Shown: positions 47,209-55,554 of the stretch, piece by piece
How the letters are laid out: the number at the start of each line of letters is the position of its first letter
How positions within the stretch are numbered: position 1 is the stretch's first letter
The notes under the pieces: generated by a model
Database searches by the model: none
Seen by the model: the letters and a program-made list of their open reading frames with translations, nothing else
Told to the model about the DNA's origin: nothing
Position numbers and translations under genes: made by a program
Assembly: GCF_044336245.1 (NCBI RefSeq)
Contig: NZ_CP172346.1
Coordinates: 3,100,001-3,164,000, forward strand
Source of the DNA: Schlesneria sphaerica
Lineage (GTDB): Bacteria; Planctomycetota; Planctomycetia; Planctomycetales; Planctomycetaceae
Direction: 5' to 3'
DNA: 64,000 nucleotides

Positions 47209-47402
47209 TTGCGAGACCCTTCTGTAGACGTTCTGTCTCAGTTCAACATGAGGTAGCTTATCCCCGCAGAAATTCCGAATCAAGCGCGAAATTACTTTCC
47301 TGCCACCATGGCGACTGGCAGAAGGAACTTGCGCTCTCCATAGAGGGTCGCCCACCGAAGTGTTGCCAGGCGAGAACGGACAATCTTCGTGAGAATCGAT
47401 TG

Positions 47403-47858
47403 TCAGTGAGGACTGTTCAGTTCCTGTTCCAGCTCGGAAATCTGGGCGATTCGCCGGGAGTGACGCCCCCCTTCAAAGGGGGTTTCGAGCCAGATTTTGA
47501 TCATCCGGGCATCGATCCAGTCACCGGACAAATTCACTGACATGCACAGGATATTGGAATCGTTGTGACTTCGGCTGATTCGCGCAGAAAGTTCGTCACA
47601 ACAAAGTGCGGCCCGGACACCACGGAATTTGTTTGCGACGATCGTCATCCCGATTCCGGTCCCCCCGATCAGGATCGCACGATCGACTTCTCCACGGGAA
47701 ACAGCCCGTGCGGCGAGCGACGCATAGTCAGGATAGTCACACATCTCTTCCGAGTTCGGCCCGAAATCAATCGCGACGTGATTCAGCTCTCTCAGACACG
47801 CCAGGACTCGATCCTTGGCTCGAAATCCACGGTGTTCACTGGCAACTGCGATTTTCAT
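47403..47858 (-). CDS. RpiB/LacA/LacB-family sugar-phosphate isomerase, altered active site
   Basis: 151 residues, the normal length of ribose-5-phosphate isomerase B, which interconverts ribose 5-phosphate and ribulose 5-phosphate. MKIAVASEHRGF, the DYPDYASLAARAV stretch, ILIGGTGIGMTIVANK, RAALCCDELSARISRSHNDSNIL and the C-terminal TPFEGGRHSRR match the family. The catalytic Cys of E. coli RpiB (in LICGTGVG) is Gly here, and the Asp in the N-terminal CDH motif is Glu (SEHRG); the His in SHNDSN is kept. Mycobacterial RpiB also lacks the Cys but uses a Glu that is Met at the matching place here. So it could be an isomerase with another base, a related sugar-phosphate isomerase, or inactive. 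Confidence 0.87.
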   Translation of the reverse strand: MKIAVASEHRGFRAKDRVLACLRELNHVAIDFGPNSEEMCDYPDYASLAARAVSRGEVDRAILIGGTGIGMTIVANKFRGVRAALCCDELSARISRSHNDSNILCMSVNLSGDWIDARMIKIWLETPFEGGRHSRRIAQISELEQELNSPH

Positions 47859-48489
47859 AGATCGTATTCGTCACTGGGGTAGGGACGTAGCGCGACCCGG
47901 CGTCCTGAACGGAAACCGGGTACTATTGTGAGTTCAAGATGATCCTTCATCTCACACTATCATAGGCGATCTATCGGAAGGGAAACAGGACGCCGCCTCA
48001 CGACCACCACCCGGCAATACTCGCTTTTTCTCAAGGATGGAGCTGCGTCAGGCCGGAATGGCTGATTGACCGCAGAATGACCCTCCGGTTCGCTTGAAGC
48101 TTGTTTTGACGGCGCTTCGGGAACGAATACCAGAACAGGGACGACGGGCATTGGCCGACCAGGACGCCACGGATTCTCGTCGCTGTTTTTTTTACAGCAC
48201 CTGATCCGACCGGCCGCGCAGGCTTAGCGGTTCAAAGTAACGGGAGAGGATGCCCGTATTTAAGAACTCCCCAACGTCCTGAGTCAGTTTCTACTGCGGA
48301 CTGTTCGGGAGTATCGCTTTTTCGTATCTTGGCGCACCTGTGTTCTCGACGTTTCCGCACGAACAGTGTTGCCTCGATCGACTCGTCGGGAAGCTTTCGT
48401 AAGGACCGAGTTAACGGTCTCTTGTCGATCGACATTCCGACAAAAACGTGTCAGTGAATGGCCTACTCAAGCCGGAGTTCCGCACGAAG
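47859..48489 (+). other. gene-free region between rpiB-like and comM
   Basis: 631 bp with no gene I can support. A few short frames exist on both strands but lack ribosome sites and family similarity. It separates the divergent rpiB-like and comM genes and must hold both promoters, which I could not place with confidence. Confidence 0.5.
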
Positions 48490-50025
48490 ATGCTCGCCAA
48501 ACTGACGACTTATTCGTTGCTCGGAATCGACGCGCTGCCGGTGGAGGTCGAAGTCGATATCTCTCCGGGTGCCATGCCCAAAACGATTCTCGTCGGACTG
48601 GCCGAGGCCGCAGTCCGCGAGAGCACTCATCGCATCGAAAGAGCGCTTGTCAATTGTGGCTATGTCCGGCCGCTTGATCGGATCGTGATCAATCTGTCGC
48701 CCGCGGACCTCCCGAAAGAAGCAGCCTCCTTCGATCTTCCCATTGCGATGGGAATGCTCGTCGCCAGCGGACAACTGACGTCCGACGCACTGAGCCAATA
48801 CGCCGCCATCGGTGAACTGGCCCTCGACGGGACGATCCGCCCGGCCAAAGGGGCTCTCTCAATGGCCCTCGCCGCCAAAGAGCAGGGCTGGAGAGGGGTC
48901 GTGCTGCCCGCTGCCAACGCTCAGGAAGCGGCGGTTGTGGAAGGAATCGATATTATTCCCGTCACGTCCCTGACCGAAGCGGTCGGCTTTTACAGCGGCC
49001 AGTTGGAGATTCCTCCCCAACCCTTCAGTTGGGCCGACGCGGTTGCCAGCTACGGGCAATACGGCGTTGATTACTCAGATGTGCGCGGCCAGGAATCAGC
49101 CAAGCGAGCCGTCACTGTCGCTGCCGCAGGAGCCCACCATCTGCTGATGCTGGGAAGCCCCGGCACCGGTAAGACGTTGCTGGCCTCGCGGTTAGGAACC
49201 ATCCTCCCGGAACTCGCCCCCGCAGAAAGTCTCGAGACGACGCGAATCTACAGTGCCGTGGGACGGCTGCAGCCGGGACAGGCCCTTATGCTGCAGCGTC
49301 CGTTCCGTTCACCGCACCACACTATCAGCGAAGCAGGACTCGTCGGGGGTGGGAGCATCCCGACACCGGGCGAGATCAGCCTGGCTCACAACGGAATGTT
49401 GTTTCTCGACGAGCTCCCCGAATTCAATCGACGCACGCTGGAAGTCCTGCGGCAACCGCTGGAAGATGGTCGCGTCACGATCAGTCGCGCGATGGGCAGC
49501 CTGACATTTCCCGCCAACCTGATGCTGGTGGCTGCCATGAATCCCTGCCCGTGCGGCTATTTCGGTGACCCCCGACGCCAGTGCCACTGCAATCCGATGG
49601 TGATCGAGCGGTACATGAGCCGTATCAGCGGCCCCTTACTCGATCGACTCGACATCCATATCGAAGTTCCGCCCGTTCCGTTTCGCGAACTGTCGAACCA
49701 GACGGCGGGGACCAACAGTGAATCCATGAAGTCCCAGGTCGTCGCGGCCAGAGAAATCCAGCAGCGCCGCTTTGGAAAGGGATCGCTTCGATTGAACGGT
49801 CGCATGCCGCCTCAGCAGATCCGCCAGTTCTGTAAACTTGAATCTGACGCAGAATCCCTGCTCAAAAGCGCAATGGAAGAGATGGGTCTTTCGGCTCGGG
49901 CTCACGACAAGATTCTGAGGATCAGCCGCACGATTGCCGACCTGGAAGCGAGCGAACGCATCACCGCGTCACACCTCAGCGAAGCGATCAACTACCGCAC
50001 GCTGGACCGTTCATACTGGAAATAG
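48490..50025 (+). CDS. comM: ComM/YifB-family Mg-chelatase-like AAA ATPase
   Basis: About 511 residues. In Vibrio and Acinetobacter the ComM homologue is a branch-migration helicase that extends incoming DNA during natural transformation; in most other bacteria its role is unclear. N-terminal Lon-like domain (MLAKLTTYSLLGIDALPVEVEVDI, IVINLSPADLPK), AAA core with Walker A GSPGTGKT (about residues 213-220), the LFLDELPEF Walker B, FRSPHHTISEAGLVGGG, and AAMNPCPCGYFGD zinc-like Cys-rich loop are all present. ATG 48490 matches the family's usual start; GTG 48448 would add 14 residues. No other competence genes are in the window. Confidence 0.95.
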   Translation: MLAKLTTYSLLGIDALPVEVEVDISPGAMPKTILVGLAEAAVRESTHRIERALVNCGYVRPLDRIVINLSPADLPKEAASFDLPIAMGMLVASGQLTSDALSQYAAIGELALDGTIRPAKGALSMALAAKEQGWRGVVLPAANAQEAAVVEGIDIIPVTSLTEAVGFYSGQLEIPPQPFSWADAVASYGQYGVDYSDVRGQESAKRAVTVAAAGAHHLLMLGSPGTGKTLLASRLGTILPELAPAESLETTRIYSAVGRLQPGQALMLQRPFRSPHHTISEAGLVGGGSIPTPGEISLAHNGMLFLDELPEFNRRTLEVLRQPLEDGRVTISRAMGSLTFPANLMLVAAMNPCPCGYFGDPRRQCHCNPMVIERYMSRISGPLLDRLDIHIEVPPVPFRELSNQTAGTNSESMKSQVVAAREIQQRRFGKGSLRLNGRMPPQQIRQFCKLESDAESLLKSAMEEMGLSARAHDKILRISRTIADLEASERITASHLSEAINYRTLDRSYWK

Positions 50026-50219
50026 CCGATTGCGACCCGCGCCAAATTCTGTCGACCGTCAAGACTCTTTTCGCACTGCAGCCTGCCCACTTAAAGCCGC
50101 CGGTCTTGCCGTTTGGCAGACAGGAGACTAGGTTGCCCTGACACCCGGCATCAGCCATGCTGTGCCCGGATAGGCGTGTCATGAAATGGACTCACACTGA
50201 GTCAGGAAAGGTCAGAACG

Positions 50220-51689
50220 ATGAATCGTGTTGGACGGGTGCAAGTCTGGTGTACCGCTATTCTTTGTCTGGGATTGCTGGGCTCTTCACCGAGTCAGGCC
50301 GCCGATACGTCAGCGACATTCCTGGCAGGTGCTTACGCACAGGATATCTCTCCTCAGAAGTTTCCGATCTCGCTGAATGGAGGAATGTCGGACCAACAGG
50401 CCAAGGGTGTGCATGATCCACTTCACGCTCGCTGCATCGTGCTGAACTCCAAGAACCCCGCCAGTGACGACAGAACTTCGCTGGCGATTGTCGTCTGCGA
50501 CAGTTGCATGATTCCGCGCGACCTGATGGACCGGGCAAAAGTGCTCGCTTCGAAGAAGACGGGCATCCCGACGTCCAACATCCTGATTTCGGCCACACAC
50601 GCCCACTCATGCCCCACCGTCACCGGGGTGTTCCAGAGTGAGCCGGATGCCGACTATGTGGAATTTCTCGTTGAGAAGATTGCGAAGGGAATCGAACAGG
50701 CCCAGAGCCAGTTGGAGCCGGCTCGAATCGGCTGGGGGGCAATCGACGAACCATCGCAGTTGTTCAATCGCCGATGGTTGCTGAAAGAAGGGGAAACCGT
50801 CGTCAACCCGTTCAACGGAACGTCAGACCGGGCGCTCATGAACCCCGGTCTCGGCAACCCCAAGGTGACGGCATCGATCGGTCTGATCGACCCGCAACTG
50901 AGCATCCTGTCGATCCAGTCCCGCAGCGGACGCCCGATCGCGCTGCTGGCGAACTATTCCCTGCATTACGTCGGGGGGGTGGAAGGGGGGCTGGCTTCTG
51001 CCGATTACTACGGCGAGTTTGCTCAGCGGATCAAACGACACTTGAACGCCTCGACCGTAGAACCGGCATTCGTCGGCATCATGTCCAACGGGACAAGCGG
51101 CGACGTCAACAACGTTGACTTCAGTCAGAAGTCGATTCCTGCACGCGCCCCCTACGAGCAGATTCAGTTTGTCGCCGAACTGCTGGCTCAGGACGCAGTG
51201 CGGGTCTGCAATCAGATTCAGTACCAGGACTATGTCCCGCTGGCCTGTCGCGAAAAGGAACTGGAACTGGGTGTCCGCAAGCCCAGCGAACAGGACATTG
51301 ATCAGGCAAAAATGAAACTTGATTCCATTAAAACCCGGCCGCTGGGTGACATGCCCTCGATCTATGCTCGCGAGACCGTGTTGCTGTCTGAGTATCCTGC
51401 GACGGTAAAGGTGAAGGTTCAGGCAATCCGGATCGGCTCCCTGGGAATTGCGACTTCGCCTTGCGAAACGTTCACTGAAACAGGACTTGCCATCAAGAAG
51501 GAAAGCCCGTTCAATCAGACGTTCACAATCGAACTGGCGAACGGCTACAACGGTTATCTGCCACCGCCCGGGCAATTCCTGTTAGGGGGTTACGAAACAT
51601 GGCGCGCCCGATCCAGCTACCTCGCTGAGGACTCGGAACCCAAGATTCGGGCGACCGCTCTCGAACTGTTGTCAGAACTGAATAAGTGA
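50220..51689 (+). CDS. exported neutral/alkaline ceramidase-type hydrolase
   Basis: 489 residues with a signal peptide (hydrophobic stretch about 10-24, ending SQAAD). It corresponds to the N-terminal zinc-amidase domain of non-lysosomal ceramidases: GAYAQDISPQKFPISLNGG, HDPLHARCIVL, ISATHAHSCP (zinc-binding His), LANYSLHYVGG, and GTSGDVNN. The C-terminal Ig-like domain of full ceramidases is missing, as in many planctomycete relatives, so the substrate may not be ceramide. AAAGG precedes ATG 50220 by 8 nt; ATG 50157 is less likely. glgC starts 11 bp after its stop, so they may be one transcript. Confidence 0.87.
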   Translation: MNRVGRVQVWCTAILCLGLLGSSPSQAADTSATFLAGAYAQDISPQKFPISLNGGMSDQQAKGVHDPLHARCIVLNSKNPASDDRTSLAIVVCDSCMIPRDLMDRAKVLASKKTGIPTSNILISATHAHSCPTVTGVFQSEPDADYVEFLVEKIAKGIEQAQSQLEPARIGWGAIDEPSQLFNRRWLLKEGETVVNPFNGTSDRALMNPGLGNPKVTASIGLIDPQLSILSIQSRSGRPIALLANYSLHYVGGVEGGLASADYYGEFAQRIKRHLNASTVEPAFVGIMSNGTSGDVNNVDFSQKSIPARAPYEQIQFVAELLAQDAVRVCNQIQYQDYVPLACREKELELGVRKPSEQDIDQAKMKLDSIKTRPLGDMPSIYARETVLLSEYPATVKVKVQAIRIGSLGIATSPCETFTETGLAIKKESPFNQTFTIELANGYNGYLPPPGQFLLGGYETWRARSSYLAEDSEPKIRATALELLSELNK

Positions 51690-51700
51690 TTGGATAGACG

Positions 51701-52921
51701 ATGATGCAACGAGTGCTGGCATTGATCCTGGCAGGAGGCAAGGGGACACGACTGGAACCACTGACACGCGACCGCGCTAAACCTGCGGTCCCGTTCGGTG
51801 GGGCTTATCGGATCATCGACTTCGCTCTCTCCAATTGCATCAACAGTGGGCTGCGAAAAATCCTGGTGATGACGCAGTTCAAGTCCGCCAGTCTCGACCG
51901 GCATCTGAATCTGGGCTGGAGATTTCTTTGCCGCGAACTGAACGAGTACATCGACGTGCTGCCTCCCCAGCAGCGCGTTGATTCGAACTGGTATCAGGGA
52001 ACGGCCGACGCCGTCTACCAGAACATCTATTCCATCGAACAGGCGGGTTCTGATTACATCGTCATCCTGTCGGGTGACCACATCTACAAGATGGATTATG
52101 CGGACCTGCTGAAGGATCACATTGAATCCAAAGCCGCTCTGACCATCGGCTGCATTCCGTGCACCCTCGAAGAGGGACGGGAATTCGGGGTGATGGAAAT
52201 TGATCATTCCCGCAAGATCATCAGCTTTGAGGAAAAGCCAGCACAGCCAAAACCGCTGCCAGGTGACCCCAAACGCTGCATGGCTTCGATGGGGATCTAT
52301 GTCTTCAACACGAACTTCCTGTTCGACCAGTTGTGTCGTGATGCGACTGATCCCCGCAGTTCTCACGACTTCGGCAAAGACATTATCCCCACACTGATCC
52401 AGTCAAAGCTGGTGCGAGCATTTCCGTTCCACGACAAGAACACGGGGCGCAGCCTTTACTGGCGCGATGTCGGAACGCTTGACGCGTATTACGCCGCGAA
52501 TATGGATCTGGTCGCCGTTGAACCGGAACTTAACTTGTACGACCGGTCCTGGCCGCTCAAAACTTACATGCCTCAGGAGCCCCCTCCCAAGTTTGTCTTC
52601 GCTCAAACAGCCGGAGCCAACCCGAGAACGGGCCATGCGCTCGACAGTATGGTCTGCTCGGGCTCGATCCTCTCTGGCGGGACCGTCCGGCGTTCTGTGC
52701 TCGGCTACAACGTACGCGTGAACAGTTGGGCGACGGTCGAAGACTCGATTCTCTTCGACGGAGTTGAGATCGGTCGGAACTGCAAGATCCGACGAGCCAT
52801 CATCGACAAACGGGTCCAACTGCCGGAAGGAACGACGGTCGGTTACGACTTGGCCCAGGACCGTGCGGCGGGCTACACCGTGACCGATTCAGGAATTGTC
52901 GTCATCGGGAAGGCGGATTAA
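51701..52921 (+). CDS. glgC: glucose-1-phosphate adenylyltransferase
   Basis: 406 residues, full length. It makes ADP-glucose for glycogen synthesis. LAGGKGTRLEPLTRDRAKPAVPFGG, the sugar-binding YQGTADAVYQN, SGDHIYKMDY, FEEKPAQP and RDVGTLDAYYAANMDL are canonical, with a C-terminal left-handed beta helix (SILSGGTVRRSVLGYNVRV). ATG 51701 or the next codon ATG 51704 may be the start. Its stop overlaps the convergent cbiO stop by a few bases (TAA/TTA). No other glycogen genes are nearby, so this enzyme acts apart from its pathway in this window. Confidence 0.96.
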   Translation: MMQRVLALILAGGKGTRLEPLTRDRAKPAVPFGGAYRIIDFALSNCINSGLRKILVMTQFKSASLDRHLNLGWRFLCRELNEYIDVLPPQQRVDSNWYQGTADAVYQNIYSIEQAGSDYIVILSGDHIYKMDYADLLKDHIESKAALTIGCIPCTLEEGREFGVMEIDHSRKIISFEEKPAQPKPLPGDPKRCMASMGIYVFNTNFLFDQLCRDATDPRSSHDFGKDIIPTLIQSKLVRAFPFHDKNTGRSLYWRDVGTLDAYYAANMDLVAVEPELNLYDRSWPLKTYMPQEPPPKFVFAQTAGANPRTGHALDSMVCSGSILSGGTVRRSVLGYNVRVNSWATVEDSILFDGVEIGRNCKIRRAIIDKRVQLPEGTTVGYDLAQDRAAGYTVTDSGIVVIGKAD

Positions 52922-53682
52922 CCGCGACGCAATCGCCAGGGAACCTCGAGACCGTGGCATTCCATCTGCACGGGATTGGCAAGGACCTGCTCAACAGGTC
53001 CGTCTGCCTGGATCTTACCACCATCCAGCACGAACGCGCGCTGACACAGATCCAGAGCAAAGTCCAGATCGTGGGTGGCAATGATCTGCGTCCCTTTAAA
53101 GCTGCGCAGGATCTCGAGCAGTTGGCGGCGAGCTCGCGGATCCAGATTGCTCGTCGGCTCATCAAGGACCAGCATCGACGGTTCACAGGCCAGCACACCT
53201 GCCAGACAAACGCGTTTGCGTTCGCCCGTGCTGAGTTGTGACGGATTTCGTGCACCGTGCTCGGGAAGGCTGACCGCTGCCAGACTGCGGTTCACGCGAA
53301 GCATGACTTCGGCTTGAGCCAGTCCCAGGTTGAGCGGGCCGAACGCCACATCTTCCCGGACGGTGGGGCAGAACAACTGATCGTCGGGATCCTGGAAAAG
53401 AAAGCCAACCTTCCGTCTCACTTCGGGGAGACGGCCTTTGATGACCGGGATCGACTCGATAAAGACCTGTGCCTGGGCTTCCTGTGTCATTGCAGGACTG
53501 GGTAACAACCCGTTCAGATGCATCAGCAAGGTTGACTTGCCGGCACCACTGGGACCGACCACGGCAATTCGTTCCCCCTGATCCACACAACAGGAAAGAT
53601 CTTCCAGCGCCACGCGGCCGTTCGGGTATCGAAACGAGAGCTTGCGAAGTTCAATCGCTCTCATCGGGGGTGCGGCGTTCAT
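52918..53682 (-). CDS. cbiO: energy-coupling ATPase CbiO of a Co/Ni ECF transporter
   Basis: 254 residues. Walker A GPSGAGKST (about 41-49), Q-loop FLFQDPDDQLF (typical of ECF ATPases), signature LSTGERKR, Walker B LVLDEPTSNLD, and H-loop ATHDLDF are all intact. It drives metal uptake together with cbiQ and cbiM. Its start overlaps the cbiQ stop by 4 nt, indicating translational coupling. Confidence 0.95.
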   Translation of the reverse strand: MNAAPPMRAIELRKLSFRYPNGRVALEDLSCCVDQGERIAVVGPSGAGKSTLLMHLNGLLPSPAMTQEAQAQVFIESIPVIKGRLPEVRRKVGFLFQDPDDQLFCPTVREDVAFGPLNLGLAQAEVMLRVNRSLAAVSLPEHGARNPSQLSTGERKRVCLAGVLACEPSMLVLDEPTSNLDPRARRQLLEILRSFKGTQIIATHDLDFALDLCQRAFVLDGGKIQADGPVEQVLANPVQMECHGLEVPWRLRRG

Positions 53683-54341
53683 GTTACCTTTCTCGAATCA
53701 TCACCGAGGAATTTTGGTGAACCATCCCAACCCCGGGCCAGCATGGCATGATGAGTTCGCTCGGCACGCTCCATGGCACGTAACAGAAGCAGTCCGATGA
53801 GCTGAGCATTCGTTGTCCATTTCATCCACAGTGAGGCCGTACCGAAATCGCGTGCATCCCGCGCATTGCGAAGCCGGTTCACTTCGTCCCAGAGAATGAA
53901 AATGTAACGGTACATGAAGGCCAGCATCGCCACGAGCAATGCCGGGCACTTCCAGTTCCGCAATGTCATCAGCAGTTCCGGAAAGGGAAGGACGTGAATC
54001 AGCCACAACCCTGCCAGAAATGAGATCAGACAGCGTAACCAGAGTCCGATCGTCCAGACCCATGCCGCTTCCCGATCCATCTGCGCCAGCGGGATGGATA
54101 AACCGAAGATCAGCAGCATGGGCAGGAAGAGCCCCACGCGCCGTGCCAGATAGCCGAGTTCGATACCCGCCAGACTGAGTCCTGCAAAGACGAAAGCCAT
54201 GAGCAGCCCCTGAGCGGGCCAGTGTTCAGCAGGAATCAGACTCGAAAGGATGATGACCGCCAAGGTCATGCCGAGTTTGGTATTCGGCGACAACGCATGA
54301 CAAGGGCTGACTGATTTGATGGCTTCCCCACTAGTTGCCAT
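53679..54341 (-). CDS. cbiQ: cobalt/nickel ECF transporter T-component CbiQ
   Basis: About 220 residues, with five or so hydrophobic segments and the T-component signatures DARDFGTASLWMKW (coupling helix region) and the late ERAERTHHAMLARGWDG motif with the Ala-Arg-Gly that contacts the ATPase. ATG 54341 overlaps the cbiM stop by 11 nt; ATG 54350 is an alternative. Forms a tight cbiMQO operon. Confidence 0.93.
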   Translation of the reverse strand: MATSGEAIKSVSPCHALSPNTKLGMTLAVIILSSLIPAEHWPAQGLLMAFVFAGLSLAGIELGYLARRVGLFLPMLLIFGLSIPLAQMDREAAWVWTIGLWLRCLISFLAGLWLIHVLPFPELLMTLRNWKCPALLVAMLAFMYRYIFILWDEVNRLRNARDARDFGTASLWMKWTTNAQLIGLLLLRAMERAERTHHAMLARGWDGSPKFLGDDSRKVT

Positions 54342-55317
54342 GAACACCATCCGCAGCCAGAGCAGGGCTGTTCCAGCGTGCCGCCTTTCCAAGGGTCACC
54401 GCAATCGCGAAGACGGCCGTGGTCCCAAGAACTCCGGCAAGCGAAGTGGCCAGAATCGGCCATCCCGCCCCCTCGAGACCGGGGATGGCATAGTCATCCA
54501 GGACAAGGGCCTCACGTTCAACATTCAGTACGTCCATCCCTGTCGTTTCCGCGACCATGTCCAGGCCGTCAGGATTCTCCGAGGCGAAAGGAGCGACAAA
54601 CGCCGCCACGGCCAAAGCGGCCATGAATCCCGCGATGGCAAAAGCGCCCACGTTCCCCGCGCGACTTTCGGGCTGAGACGAAGGGACCAGATCGGGACGT
54701 CTCGACAACACGAATCCAACGATCCCCCCGGTGATCAAGGCTTCTCCGACCCCGATCAACGCATGGTAGAGAACCATCAGGGTTAAGATGCTGCGGAGAC
54801 TGAAGCCTCGTGAACCTGCTGAGAGGCCAAACTCGACACAGAACAGCGTGGCCGCCGCCAGCACAGAAAGCCACGCCGCAATCACAGCAGCAGGGACAGC
54901 GGAGACAGAACGGTTTCCCATCCACTTACGCAGCGTGGCATAAATCGCATACCCGCCCCACGCTCCCACCACACCCATATTCAGGATATTGGCCCCCAGC
55001 GAGAGCAACCCGCCGTCGTTGAACAATACCGCCTGTACGATTAACACGAGCGAAATGGCCAGGCATCCCGCCCAAGGACCCAGGATGACCGAAGCCAGCA
55101 CTCCCCCCAGCAGGTGTCCCGACACGGGCAGTCCAATCAAGGGGAAATTGACCATCTGCCCGGCGAAGATCACGGCCGCCAACATGCCAGTCAGCGGAAC
55201 AGCGCGATCCTCCAGATCGAAGCGGAGCTTACGCAAGCTGAATCCGATTGCGGAAAGACTCAGCAGGCCTGTGACAAGACACACCTCAGGGCTCAGGATT
55301 CCATCTCGGATATGCAT
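54331..55317 (-). CDS. cbiM: CbiM with C-terminal PDGLE domain, Co/Ni substrate-binding component
   Basis: 328 residues. The N-terminus is MHIRDGILSPE, and the exposed Met-His is the metal-ligand end seen in CbiM and NikM; this fixes the start at 55317. About seven hydrophobic segments fill residues 10-220. After VLSRRPDLVPSSQPES a second part begins with another membrane segment and the SENPDGLD motif of PDGLE/CbiN-like partners, so the auxiliary component is fused, not encoded separately. Nickel or cobalt cannot be distinguished here. The 237-bp leader contains a strong hairpin. Confidence 0.93.
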   Translation of the reverse strand: MHIRDGILSPEVCLVTGLLSLSAIGFSLRKLRFDLEDRAVPLTGMLAAVIFAGQMVNFPLIGLPVSGHLLGGVLASVILGPWAGCLAISLVLIVQAVLFNDGGLLSLGANILNMGVVGAWGGYAIYATLRKWMGNRSVSAVPAAVIAAWLSVLAAATLFCVEFGLSAGSRGFSLRSILTLMVLYHALIGVGEALITGGIVGFVLSRRPDLVPSSQPESRAGNVGAFAIAGFMAALAVAAFVAPFASENPDGLDMVAETTGMDVLNVEREALVLDDYAIPGLEGAGWPILATSLAGVLGTTAVFAIAVTLGKAARWNSPALAADGVHGN

Positions 55318-55372
55318 ATTCGGAAACTCATCTCATTGACTGAGGTTATGTTGCCAGATTTTCATCGCTTCA

Positions 55373-55422
55373 ACACGGGATTCCACACCGACTGTTCCGA
55401 CTGGACCCGTGTCCCGAACGGG
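55373..55422 (-). promoter_or_regulatory. structured leader upstream of cbiM
   Basis: ACACGGG (55373-55379) pairs with CCCGTGT (55406-55412), extended by TCCA/TGGA inside, and next to it CCCG/CGGG (55413-55422) forms a small hairpin. It lies about 60 nt ahead of cbiM. It lacks a recognisable B12 box, so it is not a standard cobalamin riboswitch; a metal-responsive element is possible. The rest of the gap 55318-55554 holds no gene. Confidence 0.45.
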
Positions 55423-55554
55423 CGTCGTAGCGGGGAAGGACGAAATGTTGGGCAAGGTTGAATGTCGGCGATACTTTAGCGGTTAAGGTTTTGTGCATTC
55501 CAGCAGCTGGAGAAAGTTTTTCCGTTCTAACGGCTGCCCAGAGTATCCAGCGCG

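Noticed and set aside
48232..48435. 67-residue minus-strand frame between the rpiB-like gene and comM
   Set aside because: No ribosome site, no recognisable domain and low-complexity composition.
48490..50025. Mg-chelatase subunit or competence island around comM
   Set aside because: The protein is a ComM/YifB type by its Lon-like N-domain and no chelatase or competence partner genes are nearby.
55318..55554. Cobalamin riboswitch ahead of cbiM
   Set aside because: A GGTG...AATCC-like patch exists but the spacing is off and no B12 box or CCACTG-type segment is present.
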